From: Candidatus Ozemibacter sibiricus
GTDB lineage: Bacteria > Muiribacteriota > Ozemobacteria > Ozemobacterales > Ozemobacteraceae
Reading direction: 5' to 3'
DNA length: 64,000 nt
Assembly: GCA_003327425.1 (NCBI GenBank)
Contig: QOQW01000001.1
Location: 310,001 to 374,000, forward strand
Part shown: positions 42,735 to 51,380 of the stretch, in pieces
How positions within the stretch are numbered: the stretch's first letter is position 1
How the letters are laid out: the number at the start of each line of letters is the position of its first letter
Translations under genes and position numbers: made by a program
Notes under the pieces: model-generated
Databases searched by the model: none
What the model saw: the letters and a program-made list of their open reading frames with translations, nothing else
Told to the model about the DNA's origin: nothing

Positions 42735-45598
42735 CCGGACTCCTCCTGACGCTGCAAGGCGAAGATGACCCAGTTGTCCCGGTCGCGACGTTCAGGGGGG
42801 ATGCGGGCGACAGCGTCGGCCAGACTCTGGACCACCGCGGTAGGGCCGTGGGGCGCGGCGGCGGCCAGCCGCTCCTCGAGCGACGGGCGCTCGGCTTCCA
42901 AACCGTGGAAGACCTCATCCGAATAGAGCAGGAGCAGATCGCCAGGACCCAGCTCCTGGGGCGGGGTGTGGCCGATGCGGATCTTGCGGAAGCCGAGGGG
43001 ATGGCTGGGGTGCCGGTGGACCTCGATCGTTACGGTGGCTTTTCGCCAGAGCAGCGGCGGGGCATGGCCCGCCGACCAGGCCTGGAACGTGTGGTGGACC
43101 GGATCGAGGCAGACCAGGCACATCGACATCATCCGGCGCGTGGGAATGAGTTCCATGAAGGTGTGCCCCATGCGGGGGAGGAGGGCTTCCGGCTCGCCCT
43201 GGGCGGCGAAATGGTGGAAGGTCAGCGCCTTGGCCATGGCCATCACCAGGCCGGCGCCCACGCCGACCCCGGCCACGTCTCCGGTCAGCAGCATCTCCCG
43301 GCCATCCGGCAGGACCAGGTGGTCGAAATAGGTGCCGCCGATCGAGACGACCTTGGCCAGTCGCAGGTCGCTGCGGTAGCCGGGTGGCGGGGGAAAGGCC
43401 GTCGGGATCAGGCAGTCCTGGACCACCTTGGCCAGGTCGATCTCGCCGATGGTCTCCAGCATGTGGTTGAAGGCCTCGGCCAGATGCCCCATCTCATCAT
43501 CGGCGCGAACGGGAATGCGATGCTCGGAATCGCGGCGGCTCAAGGCCTGCACGCCCTGGCCGATGTTCTCCAGGGGTACCAGCAGGGAATCGGCCAACAG
43601 CAGGGCGCAGAGGACGCCGGCCAACAGCGCCAGCCCCATGCCGGCGGCAATGGCTTCCTTGAGACGCCGGGGCTCGCGCAGGATGGCGTCTTCCGGGGTC
43701 AAGGCGACCAGATCGAAGCGAGCCAGACGATGACCGGGCATGGCAAACGCGAGGTAGGGGCGGCCTCTGATGGGCAGGCGGGCCACCTGATCTTCGCCGG
43801 TGCGGGCCACTCCGGTCACCAGCGCGGTCAGCCCTTCCGTCGATCGGATGGCCGGCAGCCAGCGGCCGGTCTGGCGGTCCCAGGCGACCAGCCGGAACTC
43901 CCGGTTGCGGACGAGATGCCGCTCGAGATATCGGCGGGCGGCCTGGCGATGGCTGCGGGTGAGGTTCAGGAAGGCCCAGGGACTGGTCGGATCGCGGCGG
44001 AGGGTCCAGAACCAGTAGAACAGGCTGGGCCCGAAGCGGAACAACTGCAATTTCTCAGGCTTGCGCGTGATTTCGACGAACCCCAGCTCCGGGGTCTCGA
44101 GGACGGCATTGGCCATGATATGGACCATCGATTCGTGGGCGAATCTCGTGCGCCCCGGCCCGACAAAGGCCTGGATGGCGTTGCGGCACATCATCTCGGT
44201 GAAGATGGCGAACCCGGGATCGGGGCGCCCTCGCTCCAGGCTGAGCAAGGGCGTCGTTTCCCAGGATCGGAGTTCGGCCCGATCGATCCAGCCTTCGTCG
44301 AGCAGGCCACGCAGATGGGAGGCCACTTCTGGCAGATGGCCGGCGGCCAGCGCCGGGAGGTGCAGCACCCGACGGAACCGGAGCGCCGTTTCGGCTTCCT
44401 CCAGGCGAAAGGCCTCGTCGAACGCCAGCAACGCCTCACGGGCGGCCAGGAAGGTCGCCTGGATCCGGGTTGCCTGGCGTTCGGCCAGCATACCCTGCGC
44501 CAGGACGGCCACGCCCAGCAGGGGCAGCCCCACCGCATAGCCGAAGATCCCCAGGAATTTGGTGCGGAGGGCGGCGCTGCTCCAGGCCTGGCTCAAATAC
44601 CTCCAGGCGAGGGAGAGCGCCAGGGCGAGCATGGTCAGCCCGCTCCACAGGCCGGCTTTGAATGTCGACGGCGGCCAGCCCGGCAGCGGGGCGGCGAGGA
44701 AAAGGGTCACCTGGTCGCCGGCCTCCTCGAGATAGGTGATGACCGTTTCCTCCGTTTCCTCGGGAGACGGTTCGAGCGGCAAGGTGGCGGTCGCGGGTGG
44801 TTGGGGGGGCGCCAGAGCACGGCCGGCTTGCCCCACCATTCCCCTGGAATGTTCAGGCCTGGGCTCGTAGGAGGCGAACCCGAGGGCAAATGGCGCGGGC
44901 GCTGCGCGGTTGAGATGCAGCTCGCGACGGGCGCGGCGCAAGGAGGCCAGAACCAGCTTCGGATCAGGTTGATATCGCGACAGCCAGCGACGAGTGCGGC
45001 GATCGATCACGGCGGCGGCCCACCCGGGAGGAAGCTGCGCGGTCCGGACGACCTGGCCCACCCGCCAGAACGCGGCGGGCGCCTGATACAACGCGATTCT
45101 CAGGGAGGACGTGGCTGGCCGAGCGGGAAGGGGAGGGGAGGGCGGTTCCCAGATCAGCCAGGCGGGATTCCGACCCCAGCGCACCGGCAGAGGATGGTTC
45201 GGATGCTCGCGCAGGCTATCCAGATCGGTTTCCCAGCCCAGCAGGTGCCGAAGGGCTTCGCGGGTCGGTCCTTCCGGGGGCTGGCCGCCCGCGAAAAAGG
45301 TCAGGAGCGGCCGCAGCGGCGCGGTCTCCGAGCTGGGCGCGGCCCCAGAGAGTTCCATGATGAGCGAGGCGGGCCAGGTTCCAGGAAAAGCTCGACGGGA
45401 GAAGTGCGCCTGGATCAGGGCCGGAGGGTCGGCACGTGCCAGGAGACGTTTGGCCTCCTGGCGGAGCTGAAACCGCAGCTCCTGCAGGGCCGCCCGTCGT
45501 CGCCACTCGTACCCTTTGGCCAGACTCAGGCCGATGATCGCCAACGGGACGATCAGAAACAATAGCCAGGCGGCCAGGGCGCCACGTGGTTGTTCCAT
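42731..45598 (-). CDS. Membrane HAMP-SpoIIE paralogue with altered catalytic motifs
   Basis: This 955-residue protein from ATG 45598 (GAGGAG ten bases upstream) has the same architecture as the downstream phosphatase. It has an N-terminal membrane segment (LAAWLLFLIVPLAIIGLSL), a long periplasmic sensor and later membrane segments. A HAMP-like linker and a PP2C/SpoIIE domain close the protein. The motifs differ: GGTYFD replaces GGDYCD, GDVAGVG replaces GDVTGHG, YSDEV replaces YSDG, and the C-terminal TDD is RDNW. Two of the metal-binding aspartates are kept, but the first GGD and the terminal DD are not. It may be weakly active or a pseudophosphatase that binds or gates its partner. The reading from 45682 is too long. 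Confidence 0.88.
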   Translation of the reverse strand: MEQPRGALAAWLLFLIVPLAIIGLSLAKGYEWRRRAALQELRFQLRQEAKRLLARADPPALIQAHFSRRAFPGTWPASLIMELSGAAPSSETAPLRPLLTFFAGGQPPEGPTREALRHLLGWETDLDSLREHPNHPLPVRWGRNPAWLIWEPPSPPLPARPATSSLRIALYQAPAAFWRVGQVVRTAQLPPGWAAAVIDRRTRRWLSRYQPDPKLVLASLRRARRELHLNRAAPAPFALGFASYEPRPEHSRGMVGQAGRALAPPQPPATATLPLEPSPEETEETVITYLEEAGDQVTLFLAAPLPGWPPSTFKAGLWSGLTMLALALSLAWRYLSQAWSSAALRTKFLGIFGYAVGLPLLGVAVLAQGMLAERQATRIQATFLAAREALLAFDEAFRLEEAETALRFRRVLHLPALAAGHLPEVASHLRGLLDEGWIDRAELRSWETTPLLSLERGRPDPGFAIFTEMMCRNAIQAFVGPGRTRFAHESMVHIMANAVLETPELGFVEITRKPEKLQLFRFGPSLFYWFWTLRRDPTSPWAFLNLTRSHRQAARRYLERHLVRNREFRLVAWDRQTGRWLPAIRSTEGLTALVTGVARTGEDQVARLPIRGRPYLAFAMPGHRLARFDLVALTPEDAILREPRRLKEAIAAGMGLALLAGVLCALLLADSLLVPLENIGQGVQALSRRDSEHRIPVRADDEMGHLAEAFNHMLETIGEIDLAKVVQDCLIPTAFPPPPGYRSDLRLAKVVSIGGTYFDHLVLPDGREMLLTGDVAGVGVGAGLVMAMAKALTFHHFAAQGEPEALLPRMGHTFMELIPTRRMMSMCLVCLDPVHHTFQAWSAGHAPPLLWRKATVTIEVHRHPSHPLGFRKIRIGHTPPQELGPGDLLLLYSDEVFHGLEAERPSLEERLAAAAPHGPTAVVQSLADAVARIPPERRDRDNWVIFALQRQEESG

Positions 45599-45780
45599 GC
45601 GATGGGCGCTCCTCAGCGGGAGGGATAGCCTCCTGCCCTCACTTGACGTTCGAGGGTGATCGGCCACCACTGTACCATTCATGGCGCGCAGGTGTCCAGC
45701 CGAAACCAGGGGTTTCCCGTTCCTCCTGGGAGTCGAAGGAACAGGGTGGATGGCGTGATCGAGCCCAGGCCGGCCGATGG

Positions 45781-45809
45781 TTGAGATCGGGCGAAGCTTG
45801 TGCTATGTT
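45781..45809 (+). promoter_or_regulatory. Promoter of the PEGA/SUMF1-like gene
   Basis: TTGAGA and TATGTT are exactly 17 bases apart, with TGC before the -10. The ATG at 45851 is 41 bases downstream. Confidence 0.65.
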
Positions 45810-45850
45810 GCCCCAAGCCCGCCTTGACGCGGGTCGAATGAGGAGGGGGG

Positions 45851-47188
45851 ATGCCGGTGACCATTCGCTGGAGCCTGGGGATCGTGATCCTGTGGGGGAT
45901 GCTCCTTCCTGCGTTCGCTTTGAAGGAATGTCCCGCCTGTCGCAAATCGTTCGACGATGGGGTGAATTTCTGCCCCTTCGATGGCAAGACCCTGCAACCC
46001 AAAGCCTCCCAGGCCCAGGGGCCTGTCGAGATCGTGATCAATCCGGCCACCGCGTCCATCGCCATCGACGGATTGCCGCGCGGCGGCGGTCCGCGCCTCA
46101 CGCTCGACCTCCCGGTCGGAGAACATCGTCTGGAAGCGGCCGCCCCTGGCTATGCCCCGTTCCGGCTGTCCTTTTCTGTGGTAGCCGGGCAGCCCCTCCG
46201 ACTCAGCGTCGAACTGGTGCCCCTTCCTGCGTCGGCTGCCGGGCCCACCGCGCCATCGGTGCCGGCCAGTCCGGAGCCGAATCCCACGGCCGCCTTGGCG
46301 GCTCGTCTCGATCAGGCCATGGTGCAGATTCCCGCCGGCACCTACCTGCTGGGCAGCGACCGTGGGAACCCCGACGAGCGTCCGCTGCGGCGGGTCAAGA
46401 CCGCCGGTTTCTGGATCGACGTCCATGAAGTGACCTGCGCCCAATATCAACGATTCCTCGACGACATCCGCAAGATGGGGCATCGGCACTGCCATCCGGC
46501 CGAGCCGCCGAACAAAGATCATACCCCGTTCCACACCTACGCCTGGGCTCTGCGCTTCAGCTGGCTCGGCGGCCGCCCGCCCGCCAAGATGGAGGACCAT
46601 CCCGTCGTCCTGGTCGACTGGTTCGACGCGGCGGCGTATGCCGCCTGGGCCGGCAAACGCCTTCCCACCGAAGACGAATGGGAGATCGCAGCCGGCGGCG
46701 GTCGGGGCCTGGATTACCCCTGGGGCAACAACTTCAGCCCCGATCTGTGCAACGTCGGCGACTACCCGGTGCGGGTCGGGGCCTTCCCCGGGGGAGCTTC
46801 GCCCTGGGGAGTCCTGGACATGGCCGGCAACGTCGCCGAATGGACCGCGACCGCCTACGAACCCGATGCCCGCGATGGGAAGCTGTTCGGCGGTCGCTAT
46901 GGGCAGCCCATCATCCGTGGCGGCTCCTGGGATGACGAGTCGCGCGGCTGCCGGGTCAGCGCCCGGGATGTCCACCGGTCGCCGTTCTATCGCAGCACGA
47001 CGGTCGGGTTCCGGTGCGTGAGCGATGTTCCGCCCTCCTCCTTGCCGTCCGGCCTCCCATCTGATCTCCAGAATGCTCCAGCCGTGGAGAACGGCGCCCC
47101 TGGCGCGGCCGCATCGTCCTCGCCGGCCATCGCTCCCGCTCCAGCCACCACCCCCGGCGCTTCGGGGAAGCCTGCCCGGGCGCCCTGA
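45851..47188 (+). CDS. Exported zinc-ribbon / PEGA / SUMF1-like protein
   Basis: This 445-residue protein has a signal peptide (SLGIVILWGMLLPAFA) followed directly by a small zinc ribbon (CPAC...FCPFDGKT). A PEGA domain comes next (IVINPATASIAIDGLPRGGG). The C-terminal formylglycine-generating-enzyme-like domain has PAGTYLLGS, WIDVHEVTCAQYQRFL, LPTEDEWEIAAGGG, WGVLDMAGNVAEW and IIRGGSWDDESRGC. Where true FGE has a cysteine pair after RGGS, here only one cysteine (SRGC) is found in a shifted position. Sulfatase activation is therefore unlikely; ligand binding or another SUMF1-type role is more plausible. AGGAGGGGGG precedes the ATG. nfo lies just downstream. Confidence 0.85.
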   Translation: MPVTIRWSLGIVILWGMLLPAFALKECPACRKSFDDGVNFCPFDGKTLQPKASQAQGPVEIVINPATASIAIDGLPRGGGPRLTLDLPVGEHRLEAAAPGYAPFRLSFSVVAGQPLRLSVELVPLPASAAGPTAPSVPASPEPNPTAALAARLDQAMVQIPAGTYLLGSDRGNPDERPLRRVKTAGFWIDVHEVTCAQYQRFLDDIRKMGHRHCHPAEPPNKDHTPFHTYAWALRFSWLGGRPPAKMEDHPVVLVDWFDAAAYAAWAGKRLPTEDEWEIAAGGGRGLDYPWGNNFSPDLCNVGDYPVRVGAFPGGASPWGVLDMAGNVAEWTATAYEPDARDGKLFGGRYGQPIIRGGSWDDESRGCRVSARDVHRSPFYRSTTVGFRCVSDVPPSSLPSGLPSDLQNAPAVENGAPGAAASSSPAIAPAPATTPGASGKPARAP

Positions 47189-47359
47189 CGCCACCCCGTG
47201 CCGGCTCGGACGACTACGCGGCGACCCTGTTCTCCGCCCCCCAGAAAGGCGACGCCGTCGCGCCCGGCGGCTTCGGCCACCGCCAAGGCTGGCCCCGCAA
47301 CCTCGGCCCGCCCGGCGACGAGCGGGCCGACCACCGCGAACGATGCCCGCCCCACGCCG

Positions 47360-48298
47360 GTGGCCTGGCCCAACGATCTGCGGGTCGGCTTCCATCTTTC
47401 GATGGCGGGGGGGCCGGCGCGGTTGTTCCGTCGCTACGATGACCGCGGGTGCACGGCCTTCCAGATGTTCCTGGGCAGTCCGCGGTCATGGGACGTGGCC
47501 GAATGGTCTGACGATTGGCTCGCCGCCTTCCGCGAAGAACTGTGCCGTCGTGGTTCCCCGCCGGTGGTCGCCCACACTCGGTATCTGCTCAATCTGGCGT
47601 CGCGTCACGACGCCGTCCGGGCACGGTCGATCGCGACCCTGCGCGCCGAGTACCGGGCCGCGTCCCGCCTGGGCGCCGATTTCCTGGTGCTGCACATGGG
47701 CAGCCACCCCGAGCGCGAGCGCGGCCTCGCTCTGATGCGGGAAGGTCTCCTCGCCGCCCTGGCCGAGGTGGCGGGGCCCCATCCCTTGCTGCTGCTCGAG
47801 AACACGGCCGGCGAAGCCCACGATCTCGGCACCGCCCCCGCCGATCTGGCGGCCATTCGGACCCAGCTTCCCTTTCCGACCGGCATCTGCTGGGATACCT
47901 GCCATGCCTTCCAGGCCGGCTTCGATCTCACGACCGCCGAGGGCCGCCGCATGCTCGAACAAGCCTTGGTGCGAGCTTTCGGCGCCGATGGGGTCGCGGT
48001 CGTCCACCTCAATGACGCCCTGTTCCCGCGAGGGCGGGGCCGTGACCGCCACGCCGCCCTCGATCAAGGCCATATCGGAGCGCTCGCGCTGGCGTCCTTC
48101 CTTCGATCGCCCCTGCTGCGCGGGGCCACGGTCATTTTCGAGACGCCCCAGCCGGATGGGCCCGATGACCCCGCTGCCGATCTCGCCAACCGCGAGCGCC
48201 TGCGCCGCGCCTTCCTGGAAGAACCTTCTTCCCAAACCGAGGGAACCCCTTCCATCCTCCGAGGGCGGGGGGCGGCTCGCCGGACGGTTCCCCCGTGA
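47360..48298 (+). CDS. nfo: Endonuclease IV (AP endonuclease, Nfo)
   Basis: Nfo cleaves DNA 5' of abasic sites in base-excision repair, using three zinc ions. All expected ligand motifs are seen: VAHTRYLLNLA (His), LHMGSHPE (His), LLLENTAG (Glu), CWDTCHAFQAG (Asp and His), VVHLND (His), the DRHA segment (Asp-x-His) and VIFETP (Glu). The start is uncertain. A GTG at 47360 (VAWPNDLRVGFHLS) begins just before the conserved barrel and gives 312 residues; an earlier GTG at 47198 would add ~54 threonine/proline/alanine-rich residues without homology. Neither has a clear ribosome site. The C-terminus is also low-complexity. Confidence 0.9.
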   Translation: MAWPNDLRVGFHLSMAGGPARLFRRYDDRGCTAFQMFLGSPRSWDVAEWSDDWLAAFREELCRRGSPPVVAHTRYLLNLASRHDAVRARSIATLRAEYRAASRLGADFLVLHMGSHPERERGLALMREGLLAALAEVAGPHPLLLLENTAGEAHDLGTAPADLAAIRTQLPFPTGICWDTCHAFQAGFDLTTAEGRRMLEQALVRAFGADGVAVVHLNDALFPRGRGRDRHAALDQGHIGALALASFLRSPLLRGATVIFETPQPDGPDDPAADLANRERLRRAFLEEPSSQTEGTPSILRGRGAARRTVPP

Positions 48299-48343
48299 AG
48301 GTCAGCGGTTTCGATCTCTGGGAACGTCCGACGGAATAAGCAT

Positions 48344-48368
48344 GAGGGCCGGCCTCGCGCCGGCCCTC
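48344..48368. terminator. Hairpin between convergent nfo and ackA
   Basis: A perfect 10-bp stem (GAGGGCCGGC and its complement) with a 5-base loop lies between the two stops. No T-run follows on either strand, so it may act as a weak bidirectional terminator. Confidence 0.45.
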
Positions 48369-48389
48369 GGAAGTCGCTCAGCAGTCAGT

Positions 48390-49610
48390 TCATTTCTTTC
48401 GGACGATGGCGTACGTATCTTCGGCGATGACCAGTTCTTCGTTGGTGGGAACGACCAGCGTGCGGACCCGGGCGTCGGCCGTCGAGATGTCCCCTTCCGC
48501 GCCGCGCCAGGTTTTCTTGTTCTTTTCGGGATCGAGCTTGACGCCGAGGAAGTCCATGTCGCGACAGACGAGGTCGCGGATGATCGGGCTGTTCTCGCCG
48601 ACGCCGGCGGTGAAGACGAGCGCATCGCAGCCGTTCAGCACGGCCATGTAGGCCCCGATGTACTTGCGGACCCGGTAGGCGAAGATCTCCAGCGCCAGGT
48701 TGGCCAGGGGTTTGTTGTTCTTGAGGTTCTGTTCGGGGTAGCCGTCTTCGAGATCGCGCTGGTCGCTCGACCACTGGCTGATGCCCAGGATCCCGGCCTT
48801 CTTGTTGAGGAGGGTGTCCATCTCGTCGATGGTCAGGTTCTCTTTCTTCATGATGTGCAGAACGAGAGCCGGATCGATGTCGCCGCAGCGGGTGCCCATG
48901 ACGAGCCCTTCGAGCGGGGTGTGGCCCATCGAGGTATCGACCGACTTGCCATGCTTGATCGCGGCGACCGAGGCCCCGTTGCCGAGGTGGCAGGTGATGA
49001 TCTTCAGCTTCTCATACGGTTTCTGAAGCAACTGGGCGGCCCGATGCGAGACGAAGCGGTGGCTGGTGCCATGGAAGCCATACCGCCGGATCCGGTCCTG
49101 TTCGTAGTATTTGTAGGGAAGGCCATAGATGTAGGCCACGGGGGGCATCGTCTGGTGGAAGGAGGTGTCGAACACGGCGACCTGCGGCACGTTCGGCAGG
49201 ATGGCGGCGATGGCCTCGATGCCCTTGAGATTCGGGGGATTGTGGAGAGGAGCGAACTTGACGCATTCCCGCACGGCCTCCAGGACTTCGTGGGTGATCA
49301 GCACGCTGTCGGCGAACTTTTCCCCGCCATGGACGACCCGATGCCCGACGGCTTTGATTTCGTCGAGGTTTTTGAAGACCCCCTGGTCGGCATCGGTGAG
49401 GATCTCGAGAACGTGCTGGATGCCCTCTTTGTGATCTTTGGCTTCGATGTCGCGGGTGATCTTGGGCTGATCGCCCCGCTGATGCTTGATGAAGGTCCCG
49501 TTGATGCCGACGCGCTCGACCAGCCCCTTGGCCAGCAGGGCCTCGTAGTCCATGTCGAACACCTGATACTTGATCGACGACGAGCCGCAATTGAGGACGA
49601 GGATCTTCAC
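48390..49610 (-). CDS. ackA: Acetate kinase
   Basis: AckA interconverts acetyl phosphate + ADP and acetate + ATP. The 406-residue protein begins MKILVLNCGSSSIKYQVFD (PROSITE-type N-terminal signature NxGSSS), has GHRVVHGG, the FHQTMP region, RRYGFHGTSHRFV, and CHLGNGAS with DTSMGHTPLEG. It ends with FTAGVGENSPIIR. The start codon is GTG (49610), with GGGAGA six bases upstream. Together with the ptb gene at the right end of the window it points to fermentative acyl-phosphate energy conservation. The partner phosphate acetyltransferase is not next to it. Confidence 0.96.
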   Translation of the reverse strand: MKILVLNCGSSSIKYQVFDMDYEALLAKGLVERVGINGTFIKHQRGDQPKITRDIEAKDHKEGIQHVLEILTDADQGVFKNLDEIKAVGHRVVHGGEKFADSVLITHEVLEAVRECVKFAPLHNPPNLKGIEAIAAILPNVPQVAVFDTSFHQTMPPVAYIYGLPYKYYEQDRIRRYGFHGTSHRFVSHRAAQLLQKPYEKLKIITCHLGNGASVAAIKHGKSVDTSMGHTPLEGLVMGTRCGDIDPALVLHIMKKENLTIDEMDTLLNKKAGILGISQWSSDQRDLEDGYPEQNLKNNKPLANLALEIFAYRVRKYIGAYMAVLNGCDALVFTAGVGENSPIIRDLVCRDMDFLGVKLDPEKNKKTWRGAEGDISTADARVRTLVVPTNEELVIAEDTYAIVRKK

Positions 49611-49724
49611 ATCATTTCTCCCGTTGTACGAAATTGTCGGGCCATCGGTCCGGTGTCGGCCAGGGGCGCTGCTACAGCGTTTTGGCGTAGAGCAAGGGCC
49701 CGGCCGACCGGCCTGGGAGTAGGT

Positions 49725-49753
49725 ACGCTAACAGGCTCCGAAGGGAAAGTCAA
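49725..49753 (-). promoter_or_regulatory. Promoter of ackA
   Basis: On the minus strand TTGACT (49753-49748) is 17 bases from TAGCGT (49730-49725). The -35 is strong and the -10 weak. The ackA start lies about 115 bases downstream. Confidence 0.45.
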
Positions 49754-49787
49754 GAACCTGCCGGCATTCCATCGGCCTGAAGATGGT

Positions 49788-49822
49788 ACACCCCCTCCAG
49801 CCCTGGCGGGAGGAGGGGGTGT
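49788..49822 (-). terminator. Hairpin downstream of the deiminase gene
   Basis: An 11-bp perfect stem (ACACCCCCTCC and its complement) with a 13-base loop lies 28 bases past the deiminase stop. The minus-strand sequence after it has no T-run. Confidence 0.45.
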
Positions 49823-49849
49823 GAAGAGCGGGAGAGGTGGAGGGGAAGG

Positions 49850-51187
49850 TTATTGTTCGTGCAAGACGCGGAACTGGGCTTTGATGCGCTGCACCTTCTC
49901 GACCTGCTTGGGTGTGACCACCAGCTTGTTCAGGTCGCGCAGCACGTTGGTCCCGCAGTGGATCTCGCCCATGGCGGTGTGATAGGGGGTGTCATCGATG
50001 AAATGGACGATATTGCCCTGGGCGCGGAAGCGGGCCTCGATGAGCTTGTCGAAGGGTTTGAAATAGGTGGCTGGCACCAGCAGGTGGTTGCGCAGCACGG
50101 TCAGATTGACCACCCCGGGGAGGTAGGCATGGCAGCTCGATGGCCGGGCTCCGTTGTACCCTTCATAGACGCAGGGCCACGCCACTTCGGCGAAATCGCG
50201 GTCGGGGTCGTTGGTCACCTTGCGGATGAACTCTTTCAGCTGGCCGACATTCTGTTCGATGATCTCGGCGATCTTGTAGTTCAACTCGATGAAATCGCCT
50301 TCGGCGGTGCCACGGCCCGCATTGGGATCGGTGTACTGCTGGTTGAGCACGGCCTTCACCCGCAACAGGAAACTGCGGTCGCTGCTGTTGAGAGTGGCAA
50401 ACTCGCTGTCGGGCGCTTTGGCGATCAGATCGAGCGCCAGCTGCGGATCGGCGCGGACGATGCTGTAGCCGCCTGGAGCATGAGCGGTCGGGATGAACAT
50501 CAGATATTCATCGATGTGGCCGACGCTGAGCCAGCGGGTGTCGGGGTTGAACATGCGGCCGGCGTAGCCCCATTTCTCGAGGTAGGCCTTGCACTGGCTG
50601 GTAATTGTGTTGCCGGCCACCAGCACGTCGTCGAAAGGAGTCACTTCGAGGTTGCCGCCGTAGTCGCCATGGGCCTGGGCCGTGGCAGGGTTCTTGAAAT
50701 AGACCAGATCCCAGAGTTTGGCGAGCGCGGGCGGCAGGCCGCCCAGGCCGCGGCCACGCACGGAGTCGAAAACGGCGGGCACATACTCGTTGGTGCCCTT
50801 TTTGCGGGCCGAGCACAGCTCCATGCAATCCTGGACCCATTGGTCGGAGCTCTGGAAGACCGGGTTGACTTCGACATACTTGGCCGCGTCAGCCGCGGAA
50901 ATGCCCAGCTGGGAAATCGGATTGCCGCCGGAGGAGATGATGTGGAGCTTGATGCGATCAGCTTCCGACAGATTCTCGACCTCGTTGATCTCTTTGATCA
51001 CGTTGAACAGGTCTTTGACAAACCGTGCGGTCGAGTAGCTGTGGACGACGAGCACCTTCTGGGGGGCGTTGTTGTAGCTGACGAACTTGATGCGGTCGAT
51101 CGCCTCGAGGCTTTCGGCTGCCCACACGGCCGTGCAACAGGACCACAGTACCACCAAAACCAGGGCCAGGATCTGTCTTCCGCTCAT
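49850..51187 (-). CDS. Secreted protein-arginine deiminase (animal/cyanobacterial PAD type)
   Basis: This 445-residue protein has a signal peptide (ILALVLVVLWSCCTAVWA) and then a PAD catalytic core. All four catalytic residues of human PADs can be matched. D120 is in QWVQDCMEL (human WMQDEME), H224 and D226 are in WLSVGHIDEYLMFIP (human WLSVGHVDEFLSFVP), and C411 is in GEIHCGTNV (human GEVHCGTNV). Further matches are VFDSVRGRGL and GNLEVTPFD. The family converts peptidyl-arginine to citrulline, usually with calcium. It lacks the first immunoglobulin-like domain of animal PADs, as bacterial members do. It is distinct from the Porphyromonas PPAD fold. AAGGAG is six bases before the ATG. It lies downstream of the Cys-module sigma gene with its own promoter. 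Confidence 0.9.
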   Translation of the reverse strand: MSGRQILALVLVVLWSCCTAVWAAESLEAIDRIKFVSYNNAPQKVLVVHSYSTARFVKDLFNVIKEINEVENLSEADRIKLHIISSGGNPISQLGISAADAAKYVEVNPVFQSSDQWVQDCMELCSARKKGTNEYVPAVFDSVRGRGLGGLPPALAKLWDLVYFKNPATAQAHGDYGGNLEVTPFDDVLVAGNTITSQCKAYLEKWGYAGRMFNPDTRWLSVGHIDEYLMFIPTAHAPGGYSIVRADPQLALDLIAKAPDSEFATLNSSDRSFLLRVKAVLNQQYTDPNAGRGTAEGDFIELNYKIAEIIEQNVGQLKEFIRKVTNDPDRDFAEVAWPCVYEGYNGARPSSCHAYLPGVVNLTVLRNHLLVPATYFKPFDKLIEARFRAQGNIVHFIDDTPYHTAMGEIHCGTNVLRDLNKLVVTPKQVEKVQRIKAQFRVLHEQ

Positions 51188-51239
51188 AACCGCTCCTTGT
51201 TACTCCTTATACTACCTTCTTGCGAACGGACTTGTAGCA

Positions 51240-51248
51240 ATTCTAGCA
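51240..51248 (-). promoter_or_regulatory. Extended -10 promoter of the deiminase gene
   Basis: On the minus strand TGC-TAGAAT (51248-51240) lies 52 bases before the ATG. The -35 is poor. Confidence 0.45.
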
Positions 51249-51380
51249 CAAAATCGGAAAAGCCGATAGGGTACGCTCTACAAAATACGGAGATGTTCTG
51301 GGTTTGGTTGGCGCTCAGAGTATCGATTCAGTCAGCCGTCTGGCGGTGGGCCGGCCCGTCGCGACGACTCCACCCGTGGG

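Noticed and set aside
42848-45565. 905-codon plus-strand open frame
   Set aside because: Antisense to the altered SpoIIE gene, with Gly/Gln/Arg-rich composition and no start signal.
47198-47359. N-terminal extension of nfo
   Set aside because: About 54 Thr/Pro/Ala-rich residues without homology and without a ribosome site; the conserved barrel begins at the later GTG.
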